DNA of 64,000 nt from JAJZNI01 sp035624785 (GTDB lineage Bacteria; Chloroflexota; Dormibacteria; Aeolococcales; Aeolococcaceae). Below the pieces are notes generated by a model, which was not told where the DNA came from, did not search any database, and was given only the letters and a program-made list of their open reading frames with translations. The stretch covers positions 60,179 through 124,178 of the forward strand of contig DASPQV010000028.1 of assembly GCA_035624785.1 (NCBI GenBank), written 5' to 3'. Position numbers and translations under genes: made by a program. Position 1 is the stretch's first letter, and every line of letters starts with the position of its first letter. Positions 25,564-34,646 of this stretch are shown piece by piece.

Positions 25564-26818
25564 GGGATCGCGGGCCACCGCGGAGGCGGTGGCGCGCTGC
25601 CGTCCCCAGGTCGTCTGCGCCTACCCCATCTCGCCCCAGACCCACATCGTCGAGGAGCTCTCCCAGCTGGTGAAGCTCGCTGAGCTGAGCGGCTGCGAGT
25701 ACATCAACGTCGAGTCCGAGTTCGCCGCCATGTCGGTGGCGATCGGGGCCTCCGTCGCGGGGGCCCGTGCCTACACCGCGACCTCGAGCCAGGGTTTCCT
25801 CTTCATGGTGGAGGCGGTGTACAACGCCGCCGGCCTGGGTCTGCCCATCGTCATGACCATGGCCAACCGGGCCTTGGGCGCGCCCATCAACATCTGGAAC
25901 GACCAGTCCGACTCGATCTCCCAGCGGGACTCGGGCTGGATCCAGATGTACGCCGAGAACAACCAGGTGGTCGCCGACCTGCACATCCAGGCGTTCAAGA
26001 TCGCCGAGGCCCTCTCGCTGCCGGTGATGGTCTGCATGGACGGCTTCATCCTCACCCACGCCGTTGAGCAGGTGGACATCCCGGACCAGGAGGCAGTCGA
26101 CGCTTTCCTGCCTCCGTTCGTCCCCCGCCAGGTGCTGGATCCCGAGCACCCGGTGACCATCGGGGCGATGGTCGGACCGGAGGCGTTCATGGAGGTCCGC
26201 TACCTGGGTCACCTCCGCCAGCTCGAGGCGCTCCAGGTGATCCCTCAGGTCGCCGCCGAGTTCGCCGAGAAGTTCGGCCGCGATTCGGGAGGCCTGGTCC
26301 AGGCGTACCGGCTGGAGGACGCGGAGACCGTAATCGTCGCCCTGGGCTCGGTGCTGGGGACGATCAAGGATGCGGTCGACGACGCCCGCGACCGCGGCGT
26401 GAAGATCGGGGTCCTGGGCATCACCACCTTCCGGCCCTTCCCCGCCGCCGCGATCTGTGAGGGCCTGCGGGGGGCCCGCCGGGTGGTGGTCATAGAGAAG
26501 GCGCTCGCCCCCGGCGTCGGGGGGATCGTCTCCGACGAGATCCGAGTCGCGCTGGCAGCGAGCCCGCTCTTCCAGGCCCAGGGAGCCCCGCCCGTCTGGC
26601 CGGTGATCGCCGGGCTGGGCGGCCGTCCGGTGACCAAGGCGGCCCTGCGCCGGCTCTTCGACGAGGCGATCAACGGCCGGCTGCGCTCGCTGACCTTCCT
26701 CGACCTCAACTCACGACTCATCGAGGCGGAGGTCGGGCGGCTGAGCGAAACGCCTGCCGGCCGCTACGCCGAGCAGCGACTCCAGGACATCGGCGTGGTC
26801 GCGGCCGAGGCCCGGTGA
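25547..26818 (+). CDS. porA: pyruvate:ferredoxin oxidoreductase alpha subunit
   Basis: 423 residues. The N-terminal pyrimidine-binding domain (AYPISPQTHIVEEL, NVESEFAAMSVAIGASVAGARAYTATSSQG) and the domain II/III region (VIVALGSVLGTIKDAVDDARDRGVKIGVLGITTFRPFP) are those of PorA rather than 2-oxoglutarate KorA. It forms the heterodimeric ThDP site with PorB. The TTG at 25547 has AGGAGG 7 nt upstream, the best start in the region; GTG 25523 would add eight residues. Confidence 0.92.
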   Translation: MLKQVEGSRATAEAVARCRPQVVCAYPISPQTHIVEELSQLVKLAELSGCEYINVESEFAAMSVAIGASVAGARAYTATSSQGFLFMVEAVYNAAGLGLPIVMTMANRALGAPINIWNDQSDSISQRDSGWIQMYAENNQVVADLHIQAFKIAEALSLPVMVCMDGFILTHAVEQVDIPDQEAVDAFLPPFVPRQVLDPEHPVTIGAMVGPEAFMEVRYLGHLRQLEALQVIPQVAAEFAEKFGRDSGGLVQAYRLEDAETVIVALGSVLGTIKDAVDDARDRGVKIGVLGITTFRPFPAAAICEGLRGARRVVVIEKALAPGVGGIVSDEIRVALAASPLFQAQGAPPVWPVIAGLGGRPVTKAALRRLFDEAINGRLRSLTFLDLNSRLIEAEVGRLSETPAGRYAEQRLQDIGVVAAEAR

Positions 26819-26832
26819 GAGGCGGATCAGAG

Positions 26833-27876
26833 ATGCCCTACCAGCCCATCAAGTTCTACCAGACCGGCAGTTTCGTGGCCGGCAACCGGCTCCTCGACCC
26901 CGAGCAGCGCTCGGTGCAGTCGGACCCCGAGCGGTTCAACGCGATCACCTCCGGGCACCGCGCCTGCCAGGGGTGCGGTGAGGCGCTGGGCGCCCGCTAC
27001 GCGCTCGACGCGGCGATGCGTGCGACCGGTGGACGGCTGGTCGCCGCCAACGCCACCGGCTGCCTGGAGGTCTTCTCAACCCCCTACCCGGAGTCATCCT
27101 GGCAGCTGGCCTGGGTGCACTCGCTGTTCGGCAACGCCCCCGCGGTGGCCACCGGGATCGCCGCCGGGCTGCGGGCCCAAGGCAAGAGCGACATCCGGGT
27201 GATCGGCCAGGCGGGGGATGGCGGAACCGTCGACATCGGCTTCGGCACGCTCTCCGGGATGTTCGAGCGCAACGACGACGTCCTCTACATCTGCTACGAC
27301 AACCAGGGGTACATGAACACCGGGGTGCAGCGCTCGGGCTCGACCCCGCCCGCGGCCAGGACCGCGACCACCCAGGCGGTCGGCAAGGAGCCCGGCAACG
27401 TATTCGGCCAGGGCAAGAACGTGCCGCTCATCGCCATGGCCCACGAGATCCCCTACGTCGCCACCGCGACGATCGCCGACCTCCGCGACATCGAGTACAA
27501 GGTGGAGCGCGCCATGTCCTTCCACGGATCGCGGTACATCCACCTGTTCGTCACCTGCCCGCTTGGCTGGGGCATCGACGCCAAGGACTCGGTGCGGATC
27601 GCCCGGCTGGCGACCCAGTGCGGGCTGTTCCCGGTCTTCGAGGCGGAGGCGGGCCGGATCACCTCGGTGGCCAGGATCCGCAAGCCCGTCCCCGTCGACG
27701 ACTACCTGCGGCCTCAGCGCCGCTACGCCCACCTCTTCGGGGCGAAGGGGCGCCCCGACGTCATCGCCCGTCTCCAGACCGTCGCCGACCGCAACATCGA
27801 GCGCTTCGGCCTCCTCGAGGGGACCGAGCCGCAGATCAGATTCGTCCCCATCCGGGAAGCCGTTTCGGTGCCATGA
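26833..27876 (+). CDS. porB: pyruvate:ferredoxin oxidoreductase beta subunit
   Basis: 347 residues. It carries the ThDP/Mg motif GDGGTVDIGFGTLSGMFERNDDVLYICYDNQGYMNTG, and CQGCGEAL and ATGCLEVFSTPYP with Cys residues that ligate a 4Fe-4S cluster in PorB. The STPYP wording favours pyruvate as substrate. The start ATG 26833 lies 15 nt after the porA stop, behind an AGGCGGA site. Its stop overlaps the next gene's ATG. Confidence 0.93.
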   Translation: MPYQPIKFYQTGSFVAGNRLLDPEQRSVQSDPERFNAITSGHRACQGCGEALGARYALDAAMRATGGRLVAANATGCLEVFSTPYPESSWQLAWVHSLFGNAPAVATGIAAGLRAQGKSDIRVIGQAGDGGTVDIGFGTLSGMFERNDDVLYICYDNQGYMNTGVQRSGSTPPAARTATTQAVGKEPGNVFGQGKNVPLIAMAHEIPYVATATIADLRDIEYKVERAMSFHGSRYIHLFVTCPLGWGIDAKDSVRIARLATQCGLFPVFEAEAGRITSVARIRKPVPVDDYLRPQRRYAHLFGAKGRPDVIARLQTVADRNIERFGLLEGTEPQIRFVPIREAVSVP

Positions 27877-29504
27877 GCAACCCCTTCGCGATCACCCTCG
27901 ACGTCCACACCAGCCTCGCCAACCGGACCGGCACCTGGCGCACCGAGCGACCGGTGTACGTGCACCGCATCCCGCCCTGCGCCGACAAGTGCCCGGCCGG
28001 TGAGAACTGCCAGCAATGGCTGTACCACGCCGAGGAGCGCGGCTACGAGGCGGCATGGCGGCAGATCATGGAGGACAACCCGCTACCAGCGGTGATGGGC
28101 CGGGTCTGCTACCACCCCTGCGAGACCGCCTGCAACCGGGCTCAGCTCGACGAGGCCGTCGGCATCAACGCGGTGGAGCGGTTCCTCGGCGACGAGGCCC
28201 TCAGGCGGGGCTGGAAGGTAGCCCCGTCCGCCGCGGACAGCGGCAAGCGTGTGCTGGTGGTGGGCGCCGGCCCGTCCGGCCTCTCCGCCGCCTACCAGCT
28301 GAGACGGCGGGGCCACCAGGTGGTGATACGCGATGCCGGGTCCGCTCCCGGCGGGATGATGCGCTTCGGCATCCCCCGCTACCGGCTCCCCCGGGACGTG
28401 CTCGACGCGGAGATCCAGCGCATCCTCGACATGGGGGTCGAGCTGGAGCTGGACCACACCGTGACCGACATCCTCGCCGAGATCAGGGATGGCGGCTTCG
28501 ACGCCACCTTCCTGGCGGTGGGCGCCCACATCGGCCGGCACACCTACATCCCGGCCGGCGACGCGGCCAAGATCGTCGACGCGGTGTCCCTGCTGCGCAG
28601 CATGGAATCGGGGGAGCGGCCGATGCTCGGCCGCCGGGTGGCCGTCTACGGCGGCGGCAACACCGCCATGGACGCGGCGCGGACCGCGAAACGGCTGGGC
28701 GCGACCGAGGCGATCGTGGTCTACCGCCGCACCCGGGAACGCATGCCCGCCCACGACATGGAGGTCGAGGAGGCTCTCCAGGAAGGCGTGCAGATGAAGT
28801 GGCTGTCCACCGTCAAGCACGCCGCGGCCGGAAAGCTCCTGATCGAGAGGATGGAGCTGGATCAAACCGGCTTCCCCCAGCCCACCGGACAGTTCGAGGA
28901 GCTCGAGGCCGACTCGCTGATCCTCGCCCTGGGCCAGGACGCCGATCTGTCCCTGCTCGCCGGCCTTCCCGGGATCGAGGTCAAGGACGGCGTGGTCGCC
29001 GTCGACGGGACCATGATGACCGGCTATCCGGGCATCTTCGCGGGGGGCGACATGGTCCCGGCGGAGCGCACCGTCACGGTGGGAATCGGCCACGGCAAGA
29101 AGGCGGCACGCAATATCGACGGCTGGCTCCGCGGCTCCGCCTACTCACCGGAGGCCCGCCACGAGCTGGCCGCCTTCGAAGGGCTCAACACCTGGTATTA
29201 CTCGGACGCGCCGCTGCAGGTCCGGCCTCAGCTCGACTTGGCTCGCCGCCAGTCGACCTTCGACGAGGTGGTCGGCGGCCTGGACGAGGACAACGCCCTG
29301 TTCGAAGCCCGCCGCTGCCTCTCCTGCGGCAACTGCTTCGCCTGCGACAACTGCTACGGGGTCTGTCCCGACAACGCCGTCCACAAGGTGGAGCCGGGCG
29401 TCGCCTACGGCTACGAGATCGACCTCGATTACTGCAAGGGGTGCGGCCTTTGCGCCACCGAATGCCCCTGCGGCGCAATCGCCATGGTCCCTGAGGCGAT
29501 CTGA
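27873..29504 (+). CDS. GltD-like NAD(P) oxidoreductase fused to a 2x4Fe-4S ferredoxin, por operon delta-type subunit
   Basis: 543 residues. Order: N-terminal Fe-S region (CADKCPAGENC, CYHPCETACN), FAD-binding VVGAGPSGLSAAYQL near 129, NAD(P)-binding VYGGGNTAMDAARTAKRLGA near 264, and GIFAGGDMV. A C-terminal two-cluster ferredoxin follows (CLSCGNCFACDNCYGVCP near 485, CKGCGLCATECPCGAI near 522). The ferredoxin part equals the PorD subunit missing elsewhere in the operon. The protein therefore probably moves electrons between the PorABC enzyme and NAD(P)H. Its ATG overlaps the porB stop (ATGA). Confidence 0.9.
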   Translation: MSNPFAITLDVHTSLANRTGTWRTERPVYVHRIPPCADKCPAGENCQQWLYHAEERGYEAAWRQIMEDNPLPAVMGRVCYHPCETACNRAQLDEAVGINAVERFLGDEALRRGWKVAPSAADSGKRVLVVGAGPSGLSAAYQLRRRGHQVVIRDAGSAPGGMMRFGIPRYRLPRDVLDAEIQRILDMGVELELDHTVTDILAEIRDGGFDATFLAVGAHIGRHTYIPAGDAAKIVDAVSLLRSMESGERPMLGRRVAVYGGGNTAMDAARTAKRLGATEAIVVYRRTRERMPAHDMEVEEALQEGVQMKWLSTVKHAAAGKLLIERMELDQTGFPQPTGQFEELEADSLILALGQDADLSLLAGLPGIEVKDGVVAVDGTMMTGYPGIFAGGDMVPAERTVTVGIGHGKKAARNIDGWLRGSAYSPEARHELAAFEGLNTWYYSDAPLQVRPQLDLARRQSTFDEVVGGLDEDNALFEARRCLSCGNCFACDNCYGVCPDNAVHKVEPGVAYGYEIDLDYCKGCGLCATECPCGAIAMVPEAI

Positions 29505-29599
29505 GCCCCGGTCGTAGGCACATACCAAGAGGGGCCATTGGCCCCTGGTGCCGTGGCGGCGACTGAACGACGCTGAGTGGCCAGGAGGAACCGGAGGCA

Positions 29600-30130
29600 A
29601 TGCGCACCGCGATCATCTACGAGGGCAGCCATGGCGGCAGCGCCGCCATCGCTCGACTCATCGCGGCCGAGGCTGCCGGCCATGGACCGGTGATCGTCGG
29701 CGAGGTCGGCGAGATCCCGGTCTCGGAGCTCGAGGGCGTCGACTTCCTGGTGGTCGGAGGGCCCACCCACCGCTGCGAGCAGTCGGGTGACGGGGGGCGC
29801 TCCGTGCCCGCCGCCCACGTTCTCCGTGAGACCCATCCACCCACCAACGGGTTGCGCCACTGGCTCGACCGGCTGCCGGCGCGGCCGGGATTCTCCGCCG
29901 CGACCTTCGACACTCGCGAGCCGGGGCTGCGAGTCCTGACCGGGACCGCGGCGCTGGGGCTGTACCGAGCGCTGCGACGCCACGGCTGCCATCTGGTGAC
30001 CCGGCCGGCGAGCTTCCTGGTCGGCCCTCAGGGGAGCGAGCTGCTCGAGGGGGAGCGGGAGCGCGCCACCACCTGGGCGGTGGCGGTGTTCCGCCGGGCC
30101 GAGCACCATCACCCGGTGCGGGTGGCCTGA
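29600..30130 (+). CDS. flavodoxin-domain protein
   Basis: 176 residues. The N-terminal AIIYEGSHGGSAAIARLIA resembles the phosphate-binding loop of flavodoxins, and LVVGGPTHRCEQ is the second flavin-facing loop, but the loop lacks the usual T/S-rich TGNT form. It may bind FMN and serve as an electron carrier for the neighbouring pyruvate and hydrogenase complexes, or be a distinct NAD(P)H-dependent flavoprotein. GGAGG upstream supports ATG 29600. It is 95 bp downstream of the por operon on the same strand. Confidence 0.75.
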   Translation: MRTAIIYEGSHGGSAAIARLIAAEAAGHGPVIVGEVGEIPVSELEGVDFLVVGGPTHRCEQSGDGGRSVPAAHVLRETHPPTNGLRHWLDRLPARPGFSAATFDTREPGLRVLTGTAALGLYRALRRHGCHLVTRPASFLVGPQGSELLEGERERATTWAVAVFRRAEHHHPVRVA

Positions 30131-30143
30131 TCACCGCGGGGGG

Positions 30144-30184
30144 CGATACTAGACAAGACGAGACATCTCGTCTAGTATCGTCGC
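30144..30184 (+). promoter_or_regulatory. promoter and nested palindromic operator of the TetR-ABC operon
   Basis: A -35 box TAGACA (30150-30155), a 17-bp spacer and a -10 box TAGTAT (30173-30178) lie 6 nt before the ATG at 30185, so the message would be leaderless. Overlaid are an 11-bp inverted repeat CGATACTAGAC (30144-30154)/GTCTAGTATCG (30170-30180) and an inner one AGACGAGA-CA-TCTCGTCT (30156-30173), fitting autorepression by the regulator. Confidence 0.8.
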
Positions 30185-31003
30185 ATGAGCCCTCCCGGCT
30201 CCGCCGCTCCGGGCGCCCACATCCCGGGGTCCGGAGCCGCCTCGCCCCGCGAACGCATCCTCCGGGCGGCACGGCGCCGCCTGGCCGCCGGGCAGCTGCC
30301 TCCCCTCGGCCGGCTCGCGCTCGACGCGGGCGTCTCTCGCGCCACCCTCTACCGCCTCATCCGTTCGCGAGCCGAGCTGCTCCGGATCCTGGACGTGGAG
30401 CCGGACGCGAGCGCCCGGGAGCGCATCCTCACCGAGGCCCTCGACCTGCTGGCCGTGCACGGGCTGTCCGGGCTCAGCATGGACGAGCTGGCGGTGAGGT
30501 CCGGCGTCTCCCGCGCCAGCCTCTACCGGCTCTTTTCCGGCAAGGCGGCTCTCTTCCGCGAGCTGGTGCGGGCGAACGCCCCCTTCGTTCCGGCGGCCCG
30601 GGTGCTGGCCGAGCACGCGGCGGATCCGCCCAACGTGGTGCTCCCTCTGATCGCCTCGGTCATGGTGCGGAGCGCCCGGGGACGCGAGGGGCTGCTGCGG
30701 ACCGCCTTCTTCGAGATCTCCGGTAGCGGCGACGACGCTGAGCTGGCCAGGGAGCTGGCGCTGGTCGAGATCATCGGCCCGATGGCCGCCTACCTCGGTG
30801 CCCAGATGGCGGAGGGGCGGCTCCGGCCCATGCACCCGCTGGTCGCGCTGATGGCCTTCGTGGGGCCGCAGCTCATGCACCTGCTGGTCCGCGACGTCGC
30901 CGAGCGGGTCGTGGGATTCGAGATGCCGGCGGATCCGGTCGCACAGGAGCTGGCCGAGGCGTGGCTGCGGGCCATGGCCCCGAGCACGGAGGAAGGTCCA
31001 TGA
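30185..31003 (+). CDS. TetR-type regulator with two tandem N-terminal HTH domains
   Basis: 272 residues. Two TetR_N-like HTH units follow each other: residues ~22-65 (RERILRAARRRLA...LALDAGVSRATLYRLIRSRAELL) and ~75-120 (RERILTEALDLLA...LAVRSGVSRASLYRLFSGKAALF). A single C-terminal ligand/dimer domain follows. Ordinary TetR proteins (~200 aa) have one HTH. The first HTH lacks part of the normal loop. No Shine-Dalgarno is present; the start is leaderless by promoter position. Its stop overlaps the ABC ATPase start, so it likely controls the exporter. Confidence 0.88.
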   Translation: MSPPGSAAPGAHIPGSGAASPRERILRAARRRLAAGQLPPLGRLALDAGVSRATLYRLIRSRAELLRILDVEPDASARERILTEALDLLAVHGLSGLSMDELAVRSGVSRASLYRLFSGKAALFRELVRANAPFVPAARVLAEHAADPPNVVLPLIASVMVRSARGREGLLRTAFFEISGSGDDAELARELALVEIIGPMAAYLGAQMAEGRLRPMHPLVALMAFVGPQLMHLLVRDVAERVVGFEMPADPVAQELAEAWLRAMAPSTEEGP

Positions 31004-31752
31004 GCGAGGCAGCGAGCACCCCCTTCGGTGCCGCGCCGGCGGTGAGCGTCGTGGGGCTGCACCGCAGCTTCGGCACCGTGCACGCGCTCGACGGTGCGAC
31101 GCTCAGCATCGGACGGGGCGAGATATACGGGCTGCTGGGTCCCAACGGCGCGGGCAAGACCACCCTGATCCGCTCCCTCATCGGCCTGGTCACGCCGGAG
31201 CGGGGCACGGTGACCGTGCTCGGCCAGCGCATGCCCGACCGCGCGGTGCTGGCCCAGGTGGGCTACATGCCGCAGTCCCCCGCGCTCTACGGCGACCTCA
31301 CCGTTGAGGAGAACCTGCGCTTCTTCGCGGCTGTGCACGACCTCTTCGGGGAGCCGGCGCGCCGCGGGGTGGGCGAGGCGCTGGAGCTGGTCGCCCTCAC
31401 CGAGCGGTGCCGCTCGGTGGTCGCCACCCTCAGCGGCGGCATGCGGCAGCGGGTCTCCCTGGCCTGCGCGGTGGTCCACCGCCCCCGCCTCCTCCTCCTC
31501 GACGAGCCCACCGTGGGGGTCGACCCCCAGCTCCGCGTCGAGCTGTGGCAGAGCTTCCAGCGCATGGCCGGGGAGGGCACGACCCTGATCGTCTCCAGCC
31601 ACGTGATGGACGAGGCGGAGCGCTGCGGGCGGCTGGGACTGCTGCGCTTCGGCCGGGTGCTCGCCGAGGGAACCGCCCAGGAGCTGCGCCGGCGCGCCGG
31701 AGTCGAGCGCCTCGAGGACGCCTTCCTCGCCCTCTCGGAGGATCCAGCATGA
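31000..31752 (+). CDS. ABC transporter ATP-binding protein (DrrA/CcmA-like exporter)
   Basis: 250 residues. Walker A GPNGAGKTT (47-55), a Q-loop region GYMPQSPALYGDLTV, signature LSGGMRQR near 144, Walker B LLLLDEPTVGVDPQ near 164, and the H-loop SSHVMDEAERC are all intact. It energises the ABC-2 permease encoded next. ATG 31000 overlaps the regulator stop and has GGAGGAAGG upstream. The regulator-ATPase-permease arrangement is typical of drug or lipid exporters; the substrate is unknown. Confidence 0.94.
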   Translation: MSEAASTPFGAAPAVSVVGLHRSFGTVHALDGATLSIGRGEIYGLLGPNGAGKTTLIRSLIGLVTPERGTVTVLGQRMPDRAVLAQVGYMPQSPALYGDLTVEENLRFFAAVHDLFGEPARRGVGEALELVALTERCRSVVATLSGGMRQRVSLACAVVHRPRLLLLDEPTVGVDPQLRVELWQSFQRMAGEGTTLIVSSHVMDEAERCGRLGLLRFGRVLAEGTAQELRRRAGVERLEDAFLALSEDPA

Positions 31753-32861
31753 GCCTGCGCCGCAGCGGAGCGATTGCACTGCGCATCCTCCAGCAGTTCC
31801 GCCACGACCGCCGGACCCTGGTGCTCGTCTTCGTCGCCCCGATCCTCATCCTCGGCCTCTTCTACTACCTGATCCGAGGCGGCTCCAGCGTCCCGGCGGT
31901 GGACGTGGTCAATCTCGACCGGGGAACGGTGGGCGCCGCCATGGTCTCCCACCTCCAGACCTCGACCGGGGTCGCCGTCACCGTCACCGATGAGGGGCAG
32001 GCCCAGAGCGACCTGAGCTCCGACCGGGTCGCCGCGTACATCGTCCTCCCCGCCAACCTCACCGCCAGCGCCGCGGCCGGCGGCAGCCTCACCCCGGCGG
32101 TGCACCTGGAGGGCACCCAGCCGGGGCTGACCCAGCCGGTGCTCGATGCCCTGAACCAGGCGGAGGCCGACCTGCTGCGCGGCCCCAGCGGCACCAGCGG
32201 CAGCCGGCTGCCCTCGGTCACCCCCAGCATCACCTTCCTCCACGGCGGCCCCGGCCTGGACACCCTCGATTACTTCGGGGGCGCGTTCGTGGGGCTGGTG
32301 GTCTTCTTCCTGGTCTTCGTGGTCACCATCATCGCCTTCCTCAGGGAGCGCAGCCAGGGCACCCTGGAGCGGCTGATGGCGAGCCCGCTGCGCCGAAGCG
32401 ACGTCGTGGCCGGCTACATGGCCGGCTTCATGGCGGTGGCCGCGCTGCAGGCTGTCGAGATCGCCCTATTCACCCTGTATGCGCTCCACGTCCACAACCA
32501 GGGAAACGTGGGCCTGATCGTGCTGATGACGCTGCTGCTGGCCCTGGTCGCGGTCAACCTCGGGATACTGCTCAGCATGTTCGCGACCACCGAGTTCCAG
32601 GCGGTGCAGTTCATCCCCCTGGCCATCGTCCCCCAGGTGCTGCTCAGCGGGATCGTCTTCCCGGTCAGCAGCGAACCCGCCTGGCTGCAGCGGATCTCCG
32701 AGCTGCTGCCGCTCACCTACGGGGTGGACGGGCTGCGCCAGGTGATGCTGGTGGGAGCCGGATTCTCAGGAACCGTGCTTCTCGACCTCGGCGTGGTCCT
32801 CGCGTTCGCCGTCGCCCTCATCGGTGGCGCCGCGACAACCCTGCGGCGGAGTGTCGCCTGA
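31749..32861 (+). CDS. ABC-2 type exporter permease
   Basis: 370 residues. One N-terminal membrane segment (LVLVFVAPILILGLFYYLI) is followed by a ~180-residue external domain and then about five membrane segments with the ABC-2 signature ERSQGTLERLMASPLRRSDVVAGYM and PLTYGVDGLRQVML near the C-terminus. The long extracytoplasmic domain is that of the YhbR/YhfI-DrrB-like class. ATG overlaps the ATPase stop (ATGA). With the upstream ATPase it forms the exporter. Confidence 0.93.
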   Translation: MSLRRSGAIALRILQQFRHDRRTLVLVFVAPILILGLFYYLIRGGSSVPAVDVVNLDRGTVGAAMVSHLQTSTGVAVTVTDEGQAQSDLSSDRVAAYIVLPANLTASAAAGGSLTPAVHLEGTQPGLTQPVLDALNQAEADLLRGPSGTSGSRLPSVTPSITFLHGGPGLDTLDYFGGAFVGLVVFFLVFVVTIIAFLRERSQGTLERLMASPLRRSDVVAGYMAGFMAVAALQAVEIALFTLYALHVHNQGNVGLIVLMTLLLALVAVNLGILLSMFATTEFQAVQFIPLAIVPQVLLSGIVFPVSSEPAWLQRISELLPLTYGVDGLRQVMLVGAGFSGTVLLDLGVVLAFAVALIGGAATTLRRSVA

Positions 32862-32876
32862 GGGTGGGTTCCGGGT

Positions 32877-33344
32877 TCAGCGCCGATTCGCCTGGGGGGC
32901 CGCCGCCGCGGCCGCAAGCATGGCCGGCAGCTCCCCGAAGCACCGGCCGCTCACGAAGGTGATGCGCACGGCCACGAAGCGAGTGGCGCGCTGCGGCTGC
33001 GCCCAGGCGTCGAGGCGCAGCTTCCGCATCTCGGCGAGCTCCTCCGGAGCGGTGATCTCCGCCGACTGACCCTGCACCATCACGCTCCAGCCCCAGGCAC
33101 CGCCGGCGTCATAGGCGTCGGCCTCGAAGGCGACCACCGCGCGCACCGCCGCCGCGTCCAGCTTGGTGCCCGGGACCGTCCGGAACACCAGCCGGTCCCC
33201 AGCCAGCACGAAGTTCACCGGGAGGACGACCGGCAGCGCCCCGACACTGAGCCCGACCCGGCCGACCGGGACCGTGGCCAGCAGCTCGAGGCAGCGGGCG
33301 CGCGCCAGCTCGCGGAACCCCAGGTCATCCACGACTCCCAGCAT
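32877..33344 (-). CDS. pyridoxamine 5'-phosphate oxidase-like (split-barrel flavin) protein
   Basis: 155 residues with the split-barrel pattern of PNPOx-like proteins: LELLATVPVGRVGLSVGALPVVLPVNFVL, LVFRTVPGTKLDAA, VVAFEADAYDAGGAWGWSVMVQGQ. Such proteins bind FMN or F420 and act as nitro/flavin reductases or in haem handling. ATG 33344 is the only credible start in frame. A second member of the family lies at 34647-35057 on the same strand, with the VIT1 gene between. Confidence 0.85.
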   Translation of the reverse strand: MLGVVDDLGFRELARARCLELLATVPVGRVGLSVGALPVVLPVNFVLAGDRLVFRTVPGTKLDAAAVRAVVAFEADAYDAGGAWGWSVMVQGQSAEITAPEELAEMRKLRLDAWAQPQRATRFVAVRITFVSGRCFGELPAMLAAAAAAPQANRR

Positions 33345-33448
33345 GGGCAGGCCGCACCCGACCGTGACAGGGCCGATGGTCCCAGGGACAGCGAGGACCA
33401 GAGGATCATGGGGGGCCTCGGTGACCGCCGGGCAGGCGGCCACCAGGC

Positions 33449-34597
33449 TCAGCCGTGGATGCCGAGGCCGATCAGCCGCCCGATCCCGAAGGTGACGCCG
33501 GCGGCCAGGAGCCCGAAGACCAGCTGGCGGCTTCCCGAGAACATCGCGCTGCGCCCGGTGAGCAGGGTGATCAGGGCTCCGATGGCGAAAAGCCCCACCG
33601 CTGCGCAGCCGATCGCGAGGCCCACGGCAAGCCCGCCCGACACGGCGAAGAAAGGGATCAGGGGCAGCACCGCACCCATGGCGAAGAGCAGGAACGACGA
33701 GGAGGCCGCGGTGACCGGCGATCCTCCCAGCTCCCCGGGGTCGAGGCCCAGCTCCTCGCGGACCATGGTGTCCAGGGCCGTCTGATGGTCGGCCATCAGC
33801 CGGTCCGCGACCTCGGCCGCCTCCTCGGCGGGAAGCCCCTTGGCCTGGTAGATCAGGGCGAGCTCCTCGCGCTCCTCGTCGGGGACGGTGTTGAGCTCCG
33901 CGGCCTCGGTGCGCACCTGCCGGGTGTACAGCTCGCGGGCGCTCTGCACCGAGATCCACTCCCCCAGCGCCATCGACGAGGCCCCGGCCAGGAGGCCAGT
34001 GAGCCCGGAGATCAGGATCGCCCCTCCCGGGAGACCCGCGCCGGCGACGCCCATGACCAGGGCGAGATTGGAGGTGAGGCCGTCGTTGGCCCCGAGGACC
34101 GCGGCTCTCAGGGAGTTGCCGCCGGGGGCGCGATGCCGGCCCTCGAGCCGGGCCAGGGTTTCGCCGGCCACCCCCCGAGGCGAGCCACCCGCGATGTAGC
34201 GGAGCACCCGGGCGTGGGAACGCTCGTCGTCGCGCATGCCCGTTCCCGCCGTCTCGGGCTGGCTGTCGTAGCCGGTCTGGTCCGCCCGCTCCAGGGTGGC
34301 CACCGTGGGCACGACCAGCCATGCCCCGAAGCGGCGCGCCAGCAGGGCCATGGCCCGGGCTCGCCAGGACGGCCGGCGGACCCCTGGATCCTTGCCGATG
34401 GCGCGGAGCTGCTCCTCCCAGAAGTCGAGGTGCCTTTCCTCCACCTCAGCCAGCTGGAGGTACACGATGGCCAGGCGGCGGTCCCGCTCGGCCGCGGCCA
34501 TGGCCCGGTAGACCAGGGCGGAGTCGAGCTCGCCCTGGCGGTTGGCCCGGTAGCGGCCCTCGTCCCGCGCAGTCGGAGCCTCTCGGGTCACTGCCAT
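33449..34597 (-). CDS. ferritin-like domain fused to VIT1/CCC1 iron-manganese transporter
   Basis: 382 residues. The N-terminal ~150 residues form a rubrerythrin-like four-helix domain with carboxylate/His pairs (GELDSALVYRAM, EVEERH, DDERSH). The C-terminal part is the VIT1/CCC1 domain (LRAAVLGANDGLTSNLALVMGVAGAG, ASSMALGEWISVQSARELY) with about five membrane segments. Erythrin-VIT1 fusions such as MbfA export iron or manganese under stress. ATG 34597 has AGGAGG upstream. It lies between two PNPOx-like genes. Confidence 0.92.
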   Translation of the reverse strand: MAVTREAPTARDEGRYRANRQGELDSALVYRAMAAAERDRRLAIVYLQLAEVEERHLDFWEEQLRAIGKDPGVRRPSWRARAMALLARRFGAWLVVPTVATLERADQTGYDSQPETAGTGMRDDERSHARVLRYIAGGSPRGVAGETLARLEGRHRAPGGNSLRAAVLGANDGLTSNLALVMGVAGAGLPGGAILISGLTGLLAGASSMALGEWISVQSARELYTRQVRTEAAELNTVPDEEREELALIYQAKGLPAEEAAEVADRLMADHQTALDTMVREELGLDPGELGGSPVTAASSSFLLFAMGAVLPLIPFFAVSGGLAVGLAIGCAAVGLFAIGALITLLTGRSAMFSGSRQLVFGLLAAGVTFGIGRLIGLGIHG

Positions 34598-34646
34598 CGT
34601 CCGGCCTCCTCGGGGACGCGAACGGCCGCGCTCGGGCCCGCGAGCC

